A DNA stretch of 64,000 nt from Kineococcus gynurae (GCF_050871315.1 NZ_JBJLRE010000007.1), one strand, 5' to 3'. Positions 16,274 through 24,520 are shown, counted from the first letter of the stretch. Notes: generated by a model not told the origin, from the letters alone. A program made the numbers and translations.

Positions 16274-16293
16274 CCGGCACCTGGGGGTGCCGG
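16274..16293. promoter_or_regulatory. 8-bp perfect hairpin upstream of GT2 start
   Basis: CCGGCACC and GGTGCCGG are separated by a 4-nt loop. On the minus strand it lies 18 nt before the GTG of the glycosyltransferase gene and next to its G-rich ribosome site, so it may affect translation or be the end of an upstream transcript. The rest of the 247-nt gap to the anti-sigma gene shows nothing clear. Confidence 0.5.
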
Positions 16294-16502
16294 GGACAGG
16301 ACGCTAGCCAGGGCGTGCGAGCAGAGGAACCTGAAAATTCGCCGAACGTGGCAGCCGGGTGAACATCGCCAGAACTGGTCGGATCCCGTTACGCCGCAAC
16401 CACACCGAGTAAGTCCTCCGCTCGACACCAGGTCGACGGAGAGTGCTTGTCCGAGTCCCCTGCGTGAATCCTTCGACGGCCGGGAGACCGCGGGACGGAG
16501 GG

Positions 16503-17360
16503 TCAGACGTTGGTCAGCAGGACCGGCGCCGTCGTCGGCACCCGGGAACCCCCCACGGGCTCGACCGAGATCGCGACGGCCTGTGCCGTCCCCGTGTTCT
16601 CGACCCACATGGTGGCCGCCGAGGTGCTCCCGAGCAGTCCGGCGGAGGTCACCCGGTCACCGTCCACCAGCCACAGCTGGTAGGTCCGGTCGTGCAGCTC
16701 GGGGAACCGGCTCGTCACGACGAGCGCGTGCCCGTCTCCCATGACCATCGTCGCCAGACCGCCGTCGGCGGCCTCGGCCCGGACGGTGCGGCTGTCGGAG
16801 GAGGCGAGGACCTGGTGGACCTGCTGCTCCGCCACCTGGCCCTGGTCCGCCAGCGCGGTCAACCGGACGACCTCGGCGCGGGCCGAGTCCGCGTCGCGGC
16901 GCGCGTCGACGGCGGACACGCCCCCGGCCACCGCGGCCACCAGGCAGGCCGCCGCAGCGAGCTGCCACCCGCGACGGCCGCGGTCGGCGCGACGCGGCGC
17001 GCTCCGGTGCGACCGGCGCGAGCGCGCCAGGGCCAGGTCCGTGATCTCGGCGGGCACGGTGCCACCGGGCGTGCTCTCCTGGACGCTGGAGGCATCCGCA
17101 GCCGGTTCCTGAGGCGTCGCGGCGACGGCCGCGAGGATCGAGGCCCGCAGGTGCTCCGGCGGCGCCACGGCGACCGCGTCGGCCAACCGGGCGGCGGTGT
17201 CCTGGAACTCGTCGGCCCGCTGCGCCGCAGCCGGTGAGACATCGAGTCGCCGCTCGACGGCGGCCCTCTCGGTGGGGTCGAGCGCGTCGAGCGCCCATGC
17301 GGCGAGGTCGGCGTCGTCGGGCCCGTCGTCGGGCGTGCGTCCATCCGTCCGGTCCTTCAC
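16503..17360 (-). CDS. rskA: Anti-sigma-K factor RskA
   Basis: 285-residue single-pass membrane anti-sigma factor. The cytoplasmic N-terminus has the zinc-less anti-sigma helix bundle (LAAWALDALDPTERAAVERR). One membrane helix is visible (WQLAAAACLVAAVAGGVSAV, near residue 150). The extracytoplasmic RskA domain contains TYQLWLVDGDRV and a C-terminal VEPVGGSRVPTTAP. It binds SigK at the membrane; regulated proteolysis or redox change releases the sigma factor. It overlaps sigK by 4 nt (ATGA). Together with FAS1 downstream of a SigK promoter, the arrangement matches the mycobacterial SigK/RskA-MPT70/83 circuit. Confidence 0.93.
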   Translation of the reverse strand: MKDRTDGRTPDDGPDDADLAAWALDALDPTERAAVERRLDVSPAAAQRADEFQDTAARLADAVAVAPPEHLRASILAAVAATPQEPAADASSVQESTPGGTVPAEITDLALARSRRSHRSAPRRADRGRRGWQLAAAACLVAAVAGGVSAVDARRDADSARAEVVRLTALADQGQVAEQQVHQVLASSDSRTVRAEAADGGLATMVMGDGHALVVTSRFPELHDRTYQLWLVDGDRVTSAGLLGSTSAATMWVENTGTAQAVAISVEPVGGSRVPTTAPVLLTNV

Positions 17361-17938
17361 GATCTCACCCCCATCACCGTCTTGAGTCGCAGCAGGCCGT
17401 CGCGCAGCCGTGCCTTCACCGTCCCCAGCGGGACATCCAACTCCGCCGAGATCTCACGGTGCGTGCGGCCCCCGAAGTAGGCCAGCTCCACCGCCTGTCT
17501 CTGCAACGGCGTGAGAGTGTCCAAAGCTTCCCGGACCTCGTCCCGTTCGGCGCGCGCGACGACCTCCTCCGTCACCGAGTCGAACGGGGACACCTCCTGC
17601 AGCGCGACCCGGTCGTCGCGCTCACGGTCGGCCCGGGCCGAGCGGACCCGGTCCACCGCCCGCCGGTGGGCCATCGTGACCACGAAGGAACTGGCGGCCC
17701 CCCGAAGCGGGTCGAAACGACCCGCCGTCCGCCACACCTCCAGGTAGACCTCCTGCACGACCTCCTCCGTCTGAGCCGGATCGCGCAGCACCCGCAGCAC
17801 GACCCCGTGCACGGAGCCGACGGTGGCGTCGTAGAACCCGGCGAAGGCGTCGGCGTCCCCCGCGGCCGCGGCCAGCAGGAGGTCGTCCGCCGCCTTCCGG
17901 CCGGTCGCGCTCGGAGGGGAGGTGCTCACGAGCATCAC
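17357..17938 (-). CDS. sigK: ECF RNA polymerase sigma factor SigK
   Basis: 193-residue ECF sigma factor. Region 2 contains EEVVQEVYLEVWRTAGRFD and the DNA-melting/-10 reading helix AHRRAVDRVRS. Region 4 contains LTPLQRQAVELAYFGGRTHR and a helix-turn-helix ending LGTVKARLRDGLLRL. GTG at 17938 has GGAGG 7 nt upstream; an ATG follows immediately as codon 2. It lies 62 nt after the FAS1 gene and overlaps rskA, so FAS1-sigK-rskA are probably one operon, transcribed from the SigK-type promoter before FAS1. That predicts positive autoregulation. Confidence 0.94.
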   Translation of the reverse strand: MMLVSTSPPSATGRKAADDLLLAAAAGDADAFAGFYDATVGSVHGVVLRVLRDPAQTEEVVQEVYLEVWRTAGRFDPLRGAASSFVVTMAHRRAVDRVRSARADRERDDRVALQEVSPFDSVTEEVVARAERDEVREALDTLTPLQRQAVELAYFGGRTHREISAELDVPLGTVKARLRDGLLRLKTVMGVRS

Positions 17939-18000
17939 TGTGGCACCTCCCCCCCGTCGTGCAACGTCGGTGGCACCCGCGTGGCGGGTACCTCCCCGGA

Positions 18001-18672
18001 TCAGGCCGGGGGCATCAGGACGGAGTCGACCAGGTAGACCGTCGCGTTGGCGGTCTTGACGCCCCCGCAGATGACGTTGGTCGAACCGTCCACCGTCAGC
18101 ATGTCCGGGGTGCCCGCGACCGTCAGGTCCTGGCCCTCGAGGGTCTTGTGGGTGCCCACGACCTCCTCGGGGCTCAGCTGTCCCTGGACCACGTGGTAGG
18201 TCAGGATCTTGGACAGCAGGGCGGTGTCGGTCTTCAGCGTCTCGATGGTGGCCGGGTCGATCTTGCCGAAGGCGTCGTCGACCGGCGCGAAGACCGTGTA
18301 CTCACCGCCGTTGAGGTCGTTGACCAGGTTCACGTTCGGGTTCAGCTGGCCGGACACGGCCGCGGTCAGGGTCTTCAGCAGCGGGTTGTTGGACGCCGCG
18401 GTGGCCACGGGGTCCATCGCCATGCCCGACACCGAGGCGGGGCCGGAGGCGTTGGCCGCCGCGTAGTCGGCGCAGCCCGGGCCGACCGGCATGGCCATGG
18501 CGTCGGTGCCGGTGGTCGCCGACTCCGAGGGCGAGCTCGACGTCATCGACGGCGACGTGCTGCTCATGCTCGGGGCGTCCGAGCCGGTGGTGGTGGTGTC
18601 CCCGCCGCTGCAGGCGGCCAGCCCGAGGGTGGCGGTCGCGACGAGGGCCAACAGGGTTCCGGTGCGCTTCAC
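18001..18672 (-). CDS. Fasciclin (FAS1) domain lipoprotein, MPT83-like
   Basis: 223-residue secreted lipoprotein. GTG at 18672 is chosen because GAGGAG lies 7 nt upstream and the signal peptide VKRTGTLLALVATATLGLAA leads directly to a lipobox LAAC. A Ser/Thr/Met-rich linker (about residues 25-60) is followed by one FAS1 domain with the H1 and H2 boxes recognisable as YTVFAPVDDAFGKI and TVYLVDSVLMPP, and YHVVQGQLS between. It resembles MPT70/MPT83, which in mycobacteria are controlled by SigK. A CCATCC...CCGAATCA promoter sits 40-68 nt upstream. Probably a surface adhesin or matrix-interaction protein. Confidence 0.93.
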   Translation of the reverse strand: MKRTGTLLALVATATLGLAACSGGDTTTTGSDAPSMSSTSPSMTSSSPSESATTGTDAMAMPVGPGCADYAAANASGPASVSGMAMDPVATAASNNPLLKTLTAAVSGQLNPNVNLVNDLNGGEYTVFAPVDDAFGKIDPATIETLKTDTALLSKILTYHVVQGQLSPEEVVGTHKTLEGQDLTVAGTPDMLTVDGSTNVICGGVKTANATVYLVDSVLMPPA

Positions 18673-18711
18673 GGGTTTCTCCTCGATCGGTGGGTGAACT
18701 TCCTGCACCGG

Positions 18712-18740
18712 TGATTCGGAACCCCGCCCCGGGTGGATGG
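18712..18740 (-). promoter_or_regulatory. SigK-type promoter of FAS1-sigK-rskA
   Basis: On the minus strand, CCATCC (18735-18740) and CCGAATCA (18712-18719) are 15 nt apart. These match the -35 and -10 elements described for mycobacterial SigK promoters. Transcription would start near 18704, about 32 nt before the FAS1 GTG. The same pair with the same spacing occurs at 20482-20508. Confidence 0.75.
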
Positions 18741-18786
18741 GTCCGTCCCCAAGTTTTTTTCGTGCTCTCCGCCCTCACGGAGAAAC

Positions 18787-18844
18787 CCCCGTGATCGAGG
18801 AGTTCCCGGGACGGCGGTCCGCGAAGATTCCTCGATCACAGGGG
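18787..18844. repeat. Inverted repeat with GTGATCGAGGA arms
   Basis: GTGATCGAGGA at 18791-18801 pairs perfectly with TCCTCGATCAC at 18829-18839, flanked by CCCC (18787-18790) and GGGG (18841-18844). It lies between the oxidoreductase stop and the FAS1 promoter and may terminate the oxidoreductase transcript. A related motif occurs at 25247-25263, so it may belong to a family of dispersed palindromes. CACGGAGAAA at 18776-18785 also recurs at 25261-25270. Confidence 0.7.
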
Positions 18845-18875
18845 TGTGCCGGGTGGACGGGTGGGGGTGGGACGG

Positions 18876-20474
18876 TCAGGCGACGACGGTCACCGTGGTC
18901 GAGTCGTACCCGGAGGAACCGTTCGGGATGGGGGCGACGACCTCGTCGGTCTGCGGGACGCCCTCGCCGTCGGTAGCCCGCACCTCGACGACGTGCGACC
19001 CCTCCTCCTGCGCGTCCCAGTCGTAGACCCATTGGCACCAGGTGTCTTCCGAGGCCGACGGGACGATCGTGGCCGCCCCCCAGGAACCGGAGTCGATCCG
19101 CACCTCGACCTTCGACACGCCCCGGTGCTGGGCCCAGGCGACCCCGGCGATCGGGACCCGACCGCGGCGCACCTGGGCGAAACTGGCCGGCACGTCGATG
19201 CGGGAGGCGGTCTTGATCGGGGCCTGCTGGGCCCACCCCCGATCGGTCCAGTACGCCGTCTTCGCCGCGAACGTGGTGACCTCGATGTCGACGACCCACT
19301 TGCAGGCCGACACGTAGCCGTACAACCCGGGGATGACCATGCGGACGGGGAAACCGTGCTCGCGCGGGAGCGGGGACCCGTTCATCCCCACGGCCAGCAT
19401 CGCGTCGCGGCCGTCGGTGGCCTCGCGCAACGGGGCGGAGAGGGTGAAACCGTCGACGCTGGTCGCGTAGAGCATGTCCGCGCCCCCGGTCGGGCGGACC
19501 CGCTCCAGCAGCGCGTCCAGCGGGTACCCCAGCCAGCGCGCGTTGCCGACGTAGGAACCGCCGACCTCGTTGCTGACGCAGGTCAGCGTGATCCAGCGCT
19601 CCCGCAGCGGGAGCGCGAGCAGGTCGGCGAAGGAGAGTTCGAGCTCCTCCTCGACCATCCCGTGCACGCGCAGGGACCAGTCCTCGGCCCGGACGTCCGG
19701 CACGGACAGGGCGGTGTCCACGCGGTAGAAGTCGGCGTTCCGCGTCGCGTACGGGGTGAGCCCGTCGGCCCCGATCCGCGGGTCGATCCCGGCCGGCAGG
19801 GCCGGGGCCGGCTCGGCGGGGGCGGGGAGGACGACGGCGGCGCGCGACGCCTCGGCGTCCCGGACCCGGGCCAGGAGGCGTCCCCCCGCCCCGGTCACCG
19901 CCCCGACGACGGCCACCCCGCCCAGCAGGCGGCGACGGGAGAGACGGGCGAGCGTCCCGCGCCGGGCCGGCCCCTCCTCCGGCCCGGTGCGGGTGGCCCG
20001 TCGCGTGAGCACGGTCAGGGCGAACACCCCGGCCCCCGCCCCCAGCAACGAGGGCAACGGGAACAGGGCGGTCGCATCCGGGCGCGTCGCGGCGGCCAGG
20101 ACACCGACCACCCCCAGCAGGCCCACCAGCGCCACCCCGAGGGCGAGACGTCGACGGGCCAGCAGGCCCGCGGCCACGGCCAGCGCAGCCACGAGCACCC
20201 CGATGGTCAGGAGCAGGACGAGCTTGTCGTTCGAGCCGAACGTCGAGATCGCGAACTCCTTGACCGGCGCCGGGACGCGGTCGACGACCGCACCCCCGAC
20301 CACCAGCAGCGGCGCCGCGGCCGGGGCGACGACCCCGGCGACGAGTTCACCGACCCCCAGCGTCAGGCCGGCCGAGGCCAGCCCGGCCAGGGCGGAGAAG
20401 CCCCACGAGGCGCGCCCGCCGGAGGCGTACGCCCGGCCGGGGACCGGTTCGCTGGTGCGTGCTGCTGCGCTCAC
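18876..20474 (-). CDS. Membrane-anchored molybdopterin-dependent oxidoreductase (sulfite oxidase fold)
   Basis: 532 residues. The N-terminal third holds about five membrane helices, after which a short RRRLLGGVAVVGAV segment leads to an extracytoplasmic sulfite-oxidase-type domain. The molybdenum-ligand cysteine is in WITLTCVSNEVGG, with GNARWLGYPL and the YGYVSACKWV region also conserved, and the C-terminal dimerisation domain follows (VAWAQHRGVSKVEVRID). It may repair or reduce sulfoxides, or oxidise a small substrate; the family does not settle this. GTG at 20474 is supported by a SigK-type promoter whose -10 ends about 8 nt upstream, which predicts a leaderless or near-leaderless mRNA. 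It lies immediately upstream of the FAS1-sigK-rskA operon. Confidence 0.88.
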   Translation of the reverse strand: MSAAARTSEPVPGRAYASGGRASWGFSALAGLASAGLTLGVGELVAGVVAPAAAPLLVVGGAVVDRVPAPVKEFAISTFGSNDKLVLLLTIGVLVAALAVAAGLLARRRLALGVALVGLLGVVGVLAAATRPDATALFPLPSLLGAGAGVFALTVLTRRATRTGPEEGPARRGTLARLSRRRLLGGVAVVGAVTGAGGRLLARVRDAEASRAAVVLPAPAEPAPALPAGIDPRIGADGLTPYATRNADFYRVDTALSVPDVRAEDWSLRVHGMVEEELELSFADLLALPLRERWITLTCVSNEVGGSYVGNARWLGYPLDALLERVRPTGGADMLYATSVDGFTLSAPLREATDGRDAMLAVGMNGSPLPREHGFPVRMVIPGLYGYVSACKWVVDIEVTTFAAKTAYWTDRGWAQQAPIKTASRIDVPASFAQVRRGRVPIAGVAWAQHRGVSKVEVRIDSGSWGAATIVPSASEDTWCQWVYDWDAQEEGSHVVEVRATDGEGVPQTDEVVAPIPNGSSGYDSTTVTVVA

Positions 20475-20481
20475 ACCTCTC

Positions 20482-20508
20482 CTTCGGAACGGACGGCCCG
20501 CCGGATGG
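20482..20508 (-). promoter_or_regulatory. SigK-type promoter of molybdopterin oxidoreductase gene
   Basis: On the minus strand CCATCC (20503-20508) is followed after 15 nt by CCGAAG (20482-20487). The -35 and the spacing are identical to the promoter at 18712-18740; the -10 differs only at its end (CCGAAGGA instead of CCGAATCA). The start point would fall at or within a few nt of the GTG at 20474. Confidence 0.6.
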
Positions 20509-20538
20509 GGTCCGCCGGCGGACGGGTGGCGAGGCGGG

Positions 20539-21144
20539 TCAGGCCAGCTCGGCGGCCAGGCGCGGGGCCAGCGCCCGGAAGGCCGCCCCCCGGTGGCTGA
20601 TCGCGTTCTTCTCCTCGGCGGTGTGCTCGGCCAGCGTCCGGTGCGCGCCCGACGGCTCGAAGATCGGGTCGTAGCCGAACCCGCCGTCACCGGCGCGCTC
20701 CCGGCGCAGCGTGCCGCGCAGCTCCCCCAGCTCGACGAACTCTCCGCCCCCGGGGACGGCGAGCGCCGCGGCGCAGACGAACGCCCCGCCGCGGTGGTTG
20801 TCGCCCACGTCGGCGAGCTGGGCCAGCAGCAGGTCGAGGTTGGCCGCGTCGTCGCCGTGCCGACCGGCCCAGCGGGCCGAGAAGATCCCGGGCGCTCCCC
20901 CGAGGACGTCGACGGCGATGCCGGAGTCGTCGGCCACGGCCATCACCCCGGTGGCGTTCGCCACGGCCCGGGCCTTGAGCAGCGCGTTCTCAGCGAAGGT
21001 GACCCCGGTCTCGGCGACCTCGGGGACGTCGTCGAACGCGTCGACGCCGAGCACCTCGACCCCGTCGAGCAGGGGTTCGAGAACAGCGCGCAGCTCCCCG
21101 ACCTTGTGCGCGTTGCGGGTGGCCAGGACCACGCGACGGGTCAT
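20539..21144 (-). CDS. rdgB: RdgB/HAM1 family non-canonical purine NTP pyrophosphatase
   Basis: 201 residues. It hydrolyses dITP, ITP and XTP to monophosphates, keeping damaged purines out of nucleic acids. VVLATRNAHKVGELRAVL at the N-terminus, VADDSGIAVDVLGGAPGIFS in the centre and GFGYDPIFEPSG near the C-terminus are all intact, as is the final ISHRGAA motif. The ATG overlaps the rph stop (ATGA), a common actinobacterial pair. Confidence 0.95.
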   Translation of the reverse strand: MTRRVVLATRNAHKVGELRAVLEPLLDGVEVLGVDAFDDVPEVAETGVTFAENALLKARAVANATGVMAVADDSGIAVDVLGGAPGIFSARWAGRHGDDAANLDLLLAQLADVGDNHRGGAFVCAAALAVPGGGEFVELGELRGTLRRERAGDGGFGYDPIFEPSGAHRTLAEHTAEEKNAISHRGAAFRALAPRLAAELA

Positions 21145-21914
21145 CGCGACCCCTCTTCCTTCAGGGCGTCCTCCTGCAGGACGCGGAGTTCGGCGCACCC
21201 GGCGACGGCCAGGTCGAGCAGCGCGTCGAGTTCGGAGCGGTCGAAGGGGACGCCCTCGGCGGTCCCCTGCACCTCGACGAAGCGACCGTCGCCGGTGACG
21301 ACGACGTTCATGTCGGTCTCGGCGGCGACGTCCTCGACGTAGGGCAGGTCCAGGACGGGGCGTCCGTTCACGACGCCGACGCTGATCGCCGAGACGGACC
21401 CGGTGAGCGGCTGCCGGGAGGCGCGCACGATGTTCTTCGACCGGGCCCAGGAGATGGCGTCGGCCAGTGCGACGTAGGCGCCGGTGATGGCCGCGGTCCG
21501 GGTGCCGCCGTCGGCCTGCAGGACGTCGCAGTCGAGGACGATCGTGTTCTCGCCGAGCTGCTTGGTGTCGACCACGGCTCGCAGGCTGCGGCCGATGAGG
21601 CGGGAGATCTCGTGGGTGCGTCCCCCGATCCTGCCCTTGACCGACTCCCGGTCGCTGCGGGTGTTGGTGGCCCGCGGCAGCATGGCGTACTCGGCGGTCA
21701 CCCAGCCCTCACCGGATCCCTTGCGCCAGCGCGGGACCCCCTCGGTGAAACTGGCGGTGCACAGGACCCGGGTGCGACCGAACTCGACGAGGACGCTGCC
21801 CTCGGCGTGGTCGAGCCAGTTCCGGGTGATGCGGACGGGACGGAGCTCGTCGGGGCGGCGGCCGTCGGCGCGGGGGCCGTCGGGAGTGGTCGGGCCGTTC
21901 TGCGGGGTGCTCAC
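21141..21914 (-). CDS. rph: Ribonuclease PH
   Basis: 257-residue phosphorolytic 3'-exoribonuclease that trims tRNA 3' ends. It carries the conserved GSVLVEFGRTRVLCTAS, the phosphate-binding RIGGRTHEISRLIGRSLRAV, and the metal-site region LDCDVLQADGGTRTAAITGA. Longer than E. coli RNase PH by a short charged N-terminal extension. GTG start; a CAGGCT hexamer 6 nt upstream is a weak leaderless -10. It forms an operon with rdgB. Confidence 0.96.
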   Translation of the reverse strand: MSTPQNGPTTPDGPRADGRRPDELRPVRITRNWLDHAEGSVLVEFGRTRVLCTASFTEGVPRWRKGSGEGWVTAEYAMLPRATNTRSDRESVKGRIGGRTHEISRLIGRSLRAVVDTKQLGENTIVLDCDVLQADGGTRTAAITGAYVALADAISWARSKNIVRASRQPLTGSVSAISVGVVNGRPVLDLPYVEDVAAETDMNVVVTGDGRFVEVQGTAEGVPFDRSELDALLDLAVAGCAELRVLQEDALKEEGSR

Positions 21915-21945
21915 GGGACCAGCCTGCCACTGCGATCGACAGCCG

Positions 21946-22761
21946 TCAGAGCGCGCCCAGGTAGAGGGGGCCGGTCTCCTCCACCGAGATCACCTGCGGG
22001 CCGAGGAACCGCTGGGCCAGGGTCCGGAAGGAGGTCGTGTCCCCGGTCGCGGTGAAGCGGTGCCGCGGCGGCGGGCCGCCGTCCCCGCGGAGCAGGTCGC
22101 GGGCCGCGAGCTCGCGGTAGACGTCGAACGCGGTCTCCTCGGCGCTGGAGACGAGGGTCACGTCGTCGCCGACGACACTGCGCAGCACGGCCATGAGGTG
22201 GGGGTAGTGCGTGCAGCCCAGGACCAGGGTGTCGACGTCGGCGTCGATGATCGGGGTCAGGTACTCCCGTGCCGCGGTGAGCAGCTCCGGCCCGCTGGTG
22301 ATCCCGCGCTCGACGAACTCGACGAACCGCGGGCAGGCGGCCGAGGTCAGCGACAGGTCGGGGCGGGCGATGAAGGCGTCGTCGTAGGCGCGCGAGGAGA
22401 TGGTCGCGCGGGTCCCGATGACCCCGATCCGGTTGTTGCGGGTGGCCCGGACCGCGCGGCGGACCGCGGGGTGGATGACCTCGACGACCGGGACGTCGTA
22501 GCGCTCGCGGGCGTCGCGCAGCATGGCCGCCGAGGCCGAGTTGCAGGCGATGACCAGCATCTTCACGCCCGACTCGACGAGGTTGTCGAGGACGTCGAGG
22601 GCGAACCGGCGGACCTCCGCGATCGGCTTGGGGCCGTAGGGGCTGTGGGCGGTGTCGCCGATGTAGTGGATCTGCTCGTGCGGGAGCTGGTCGAGGACCG
22701 CGCGCGCGACGGTGAGCCCGCCCACGCCGGAGTCGAAGATGCCGATCGGTGCGTCGTCCAC
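21946..22761 (-). CDS. murI: Glutamate racemase
   Basis: 271 residues; makes D-glutamate for peptidoglycan. IGIFDSGVGGLTV at the N-terminus carries the first catalytic-site aspartate, and the two catalytic cysteines are in LVIACNSASA and LVLGCTHYPHL. GTG start with TAGGAT 8 nt upstream, so it probably has a leaderless transcript. The stop is 31 nt from the rph start, so run-on transcription into rph-rdgB is possible. Confidence 0.96.
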   Translation of the reverse strand: MDDAPIGIFDSGVGGLTVARAVLDQLPHEQIHYIGDTAHSPYGPKPIAEVRRFALDVLDNLVESGVKMLVIACNSASAAMLRDARERYDVPVVEVIHPAVRRAVRATRNNRIGVIGTRATISSRAYDDAFIARPDLSLTSAACPRFVEFVERGITSGPELLTAAREYLTPIIDADVDTLVLGCTHYPHLMAVLRSVVGDDVTLVSSAEETAFDVYRELAARDLLRGDGGPPPRHRFTATGDTTSFRTLAQRFLGPQVISVEETGPLYLGAL

Positions 22762-22769
22762 GGGGACCG

Positions 22770-22775
22770 ATCCTA
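22770..22775 (-). promoter_or_regulatory. -10 hexamer TAGGAT, leaderless promoter of murI
   Basis: TAGGAT on the minus strand ends 8 nt before the GTG at 22761, without a Shine-Dalgarno in between. Confidence 0.6.
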
Positions 22776-22818
22776 CGGTCGGAGGGGGCCGCTCCCCCCG
22801 TCGCGACGCGAGCCCCCG

Positions 22819-23463
22819 TCACCCGGGCAGCCGGTACTCCTCCTGCACGACGAGGTCGCCGCCCACGAGGCGGAGGCCCCGCAGGTCCTGCACGACCACG
22901 GCGGCCCCGTTCCCCCGGGCCCGCTCGCCGATGCCGACGACGGTCGCACCGGCGTCCAGCCCGGCCCGGATCCCGGCGGGGCTGTCCTCGCAGACGATGC
23001 AGTCGGCGGGGTCGACCCCCAGCCGGGCGGCGGCCGCGCGGTACCCCTCGGGCGAGGGTTTGCCCGCGGTGACGTCGTCGGCGGTGACCAGCACCTCCGG
23101 TCGCGGCAGCCCGGCGGCCCGCAGCCGCGCGAGGGCCAGGGCGGTGACCGCGGACGTCACGACGGCCCAGCTGCCCGCGGGGAGTCCGGTGACGAGCTCA
23201 CGGCTGCCGGGCATCGCGGTGACCTGCAGCGCGTCCTCGACCTCGTAGCGGTCGACGGTGCTGAGCGCCTCCTGCTGCTGCTCGGCCGGGACGAGCAGCG
23301 CGACGGTGTCGGCGGACCGTCGACCGTGGACCATGTCGGCCACCTCGTCGGGGTCCAGCCCGTAGAAGATCGCCCACCGGCTCCAGGCCGAGTGCACGCT
23401 GGCGTCGGAGTCCACGAGGACCCCGTCGGAGTCGAACAGGATCGCGCGGTGCGGCAGTTTCAT
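22819..23463 (-). CDS. HAD-superfamily phosphatase (beta-phosphoglucomutase-like)
   Basis: 214 residues. The HAD nucleophile motif is DSDGVLVDSD, where the usual first DxD is D-S-D. The cap helix, the second motif VVTSAVTALALARLRAAGLP, lysine in TAGKPSPEGY, and the final acidic CIVCEDSPAGIRAGLDAGAT are intact. This resembles sugar phosphatases such as YfbT/HxpB and DOG phosphatases. ATG preceded by GGGAGGG. It follows the 2-hydroxyacid dehydrogenase by 34 nt, probably in one operon. Confidence 0.88.
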   Translation of the reverse strand: MKLPHRAILFDSDGVLVDSDASVHSAWSRWAIFYGLDPDEVADMVHGRRSADTVALLVPAEQQQEALSTVDRYEVEDALQVTAMPGSRELVTGLPAGSWAVVTSAVTALALARLRAAGLPRPEVLVTADDVTAGKPSPEGYRAAAARLGVDPADCIVCEDSPAGIRAGLDAGATVVGIGERARGNGAAVVVQDLRGLRLVGGDLVVQEEYRLPG

Positions 23464-23497
23464 CGGTCCCTCCCGGGGCTCTGGCTGCGGTGGTGGC

Positions 23498-24520
23498 TCA
23501 GGTGACGGGGCGGTTGCGGTAGCGCCCCACCAGTTCCCGGGCGGCGACCTGCATGCGCACCGGCGGCAGGCCCCGCGCGATCAGGTCGAGGTCGTCGAGC
23601 ACCATCTGCCCGATCTGCTCGAAGGCGGCCGGGATGCCGCCCGCGCGGTGGCCGGAGAACACCAGCCCGTCGATGCCGCGGGCCGGGTGGCCGGCCGGGA
23701 CGGGTTCCTCGGGCCAGACGTCGACGGCGGCGAGGATCTCCCCGCGGGCCACGCGCGGGAGCAGGTCGTCGTAGTCGACGACGGCCGCGCGGCTGACCAG
23801 CACGAGCCGGGTGCCGGGGGCCAGGAGGTCGAGCTGGGGGCCACCGAGCAGGTGCTCGCTGTCGGCGGTGACGGTCGCGAGGACGAAGAGGAACCGGCTG
23901 CGCCGCAACACCTCCTCCAACGCGGCCGGGACGACGCCGTGCTCGCGGAGGTAGCTCTCGGGCAGCCAGGGGTCGTAGACCCGGATGGTCGCGTCGAAGG
24001 GGTGCAGCAGCCGGTGCAGGGCGCGGCCCAGGTTGCCGAACCCGAGCAGCCCGATGTCGGAACCGCGCAGCAGGACGGCGTCGGCGTTGCCCGCGGCGAC
24101 GTAGGTCTCCTCCCCGCGGCGGAAGGCGCGGTCCTCGCGGCTGATGCCGCGCGCGACGTCCAGGGCCAGGCCCAGGGCGTGCTCGGCGACCGCCTGCGCG
24201 TAGGCCGGTCCGCAGCCGAGGACGTGGACGCCGAACTCGTGGCACGCCTGGTAGTCGACGTTGGGGAAGAAGTTCCCCTCCACGTTGCAGATGGCCCGCA
24301 ACCGCTCGGCCCGGCTCAACCGGTCCCGGTCCAGGTCGGGTTGACCGATGACCGCGAAGGCCCGCGGCAGCGCCTCGTCGAGGCGGGCCGGGTCGTCGTC
24401 GTGCTCGAGGTCGACCACCTCGTAGCGCTCCTCCAGCGTGGCCCGGGCCTGCGGGGTGAAGATGCGGGCGGCGCTCTGGGGTTGCGGACGCAGGATGACC
24501 GTCGGGCGGCTGGGTTCCAT
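23498..24520 (-). CDS. D-isomer 2-hydroxyacid dehydrogenase
   Basis: 340 residues; NAD-dependent reduction or oxidation of 2-hydroxyacids, phosphoglycerate-dehydrogenase superfamily. The nucleotide-binding loop is GLLGFGNLGRALHRLL; catalytic Arg in VLVSRAAVVD, Glu in VDVWPEEPVP and His in FSGHRAGGIP are all present. An extended N-terminal substrate domain is typical of actinobacterial members of unknown substrate. ATG with GAGGAG about 6 nt upstream. Linked to a sugar-phosphatase-like gene, which suggests a role in sugar acid metabolism, by position only. Confidence 0.88.
   Translation of the reverse strand: MEPSRPTVILRPQPQSAARIFTPQARATLEERYEVVDLEHDDDPARLDEALPRAFAVIGQPDLDRDRLSRAERLRAICNVEGNFFPNVDYQACHEFGVHVLGCGPAYAQAVAEHALGLALDVARGISREDRAFRRGEETYVAAGNADAVLLRGSDIGLLGFGNLGRALHRLLHPFDATIRVYDPWLPESYLREHGVVPAALEEVLRRSRFLFVLATVTADSEHLLGGPQLDLLAPGTRLVLVSRAAVVDYDDLLPRVARGEILAAVDVWPEEPVPAGHPARGIDGLVFSGHRAGGIPAAFEQIGQMVLDDLDLIARGLPPVRMQVAARELVGRYRNRPVT

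Noticed and set aside
18751..18760. Run of seven T (AAGTTTTTTT) as a plus-strand terminator tract
   Set aside because: No gene ends before it on the plus strand and no stem directly precedes it; both neighbours are on the minus strand.
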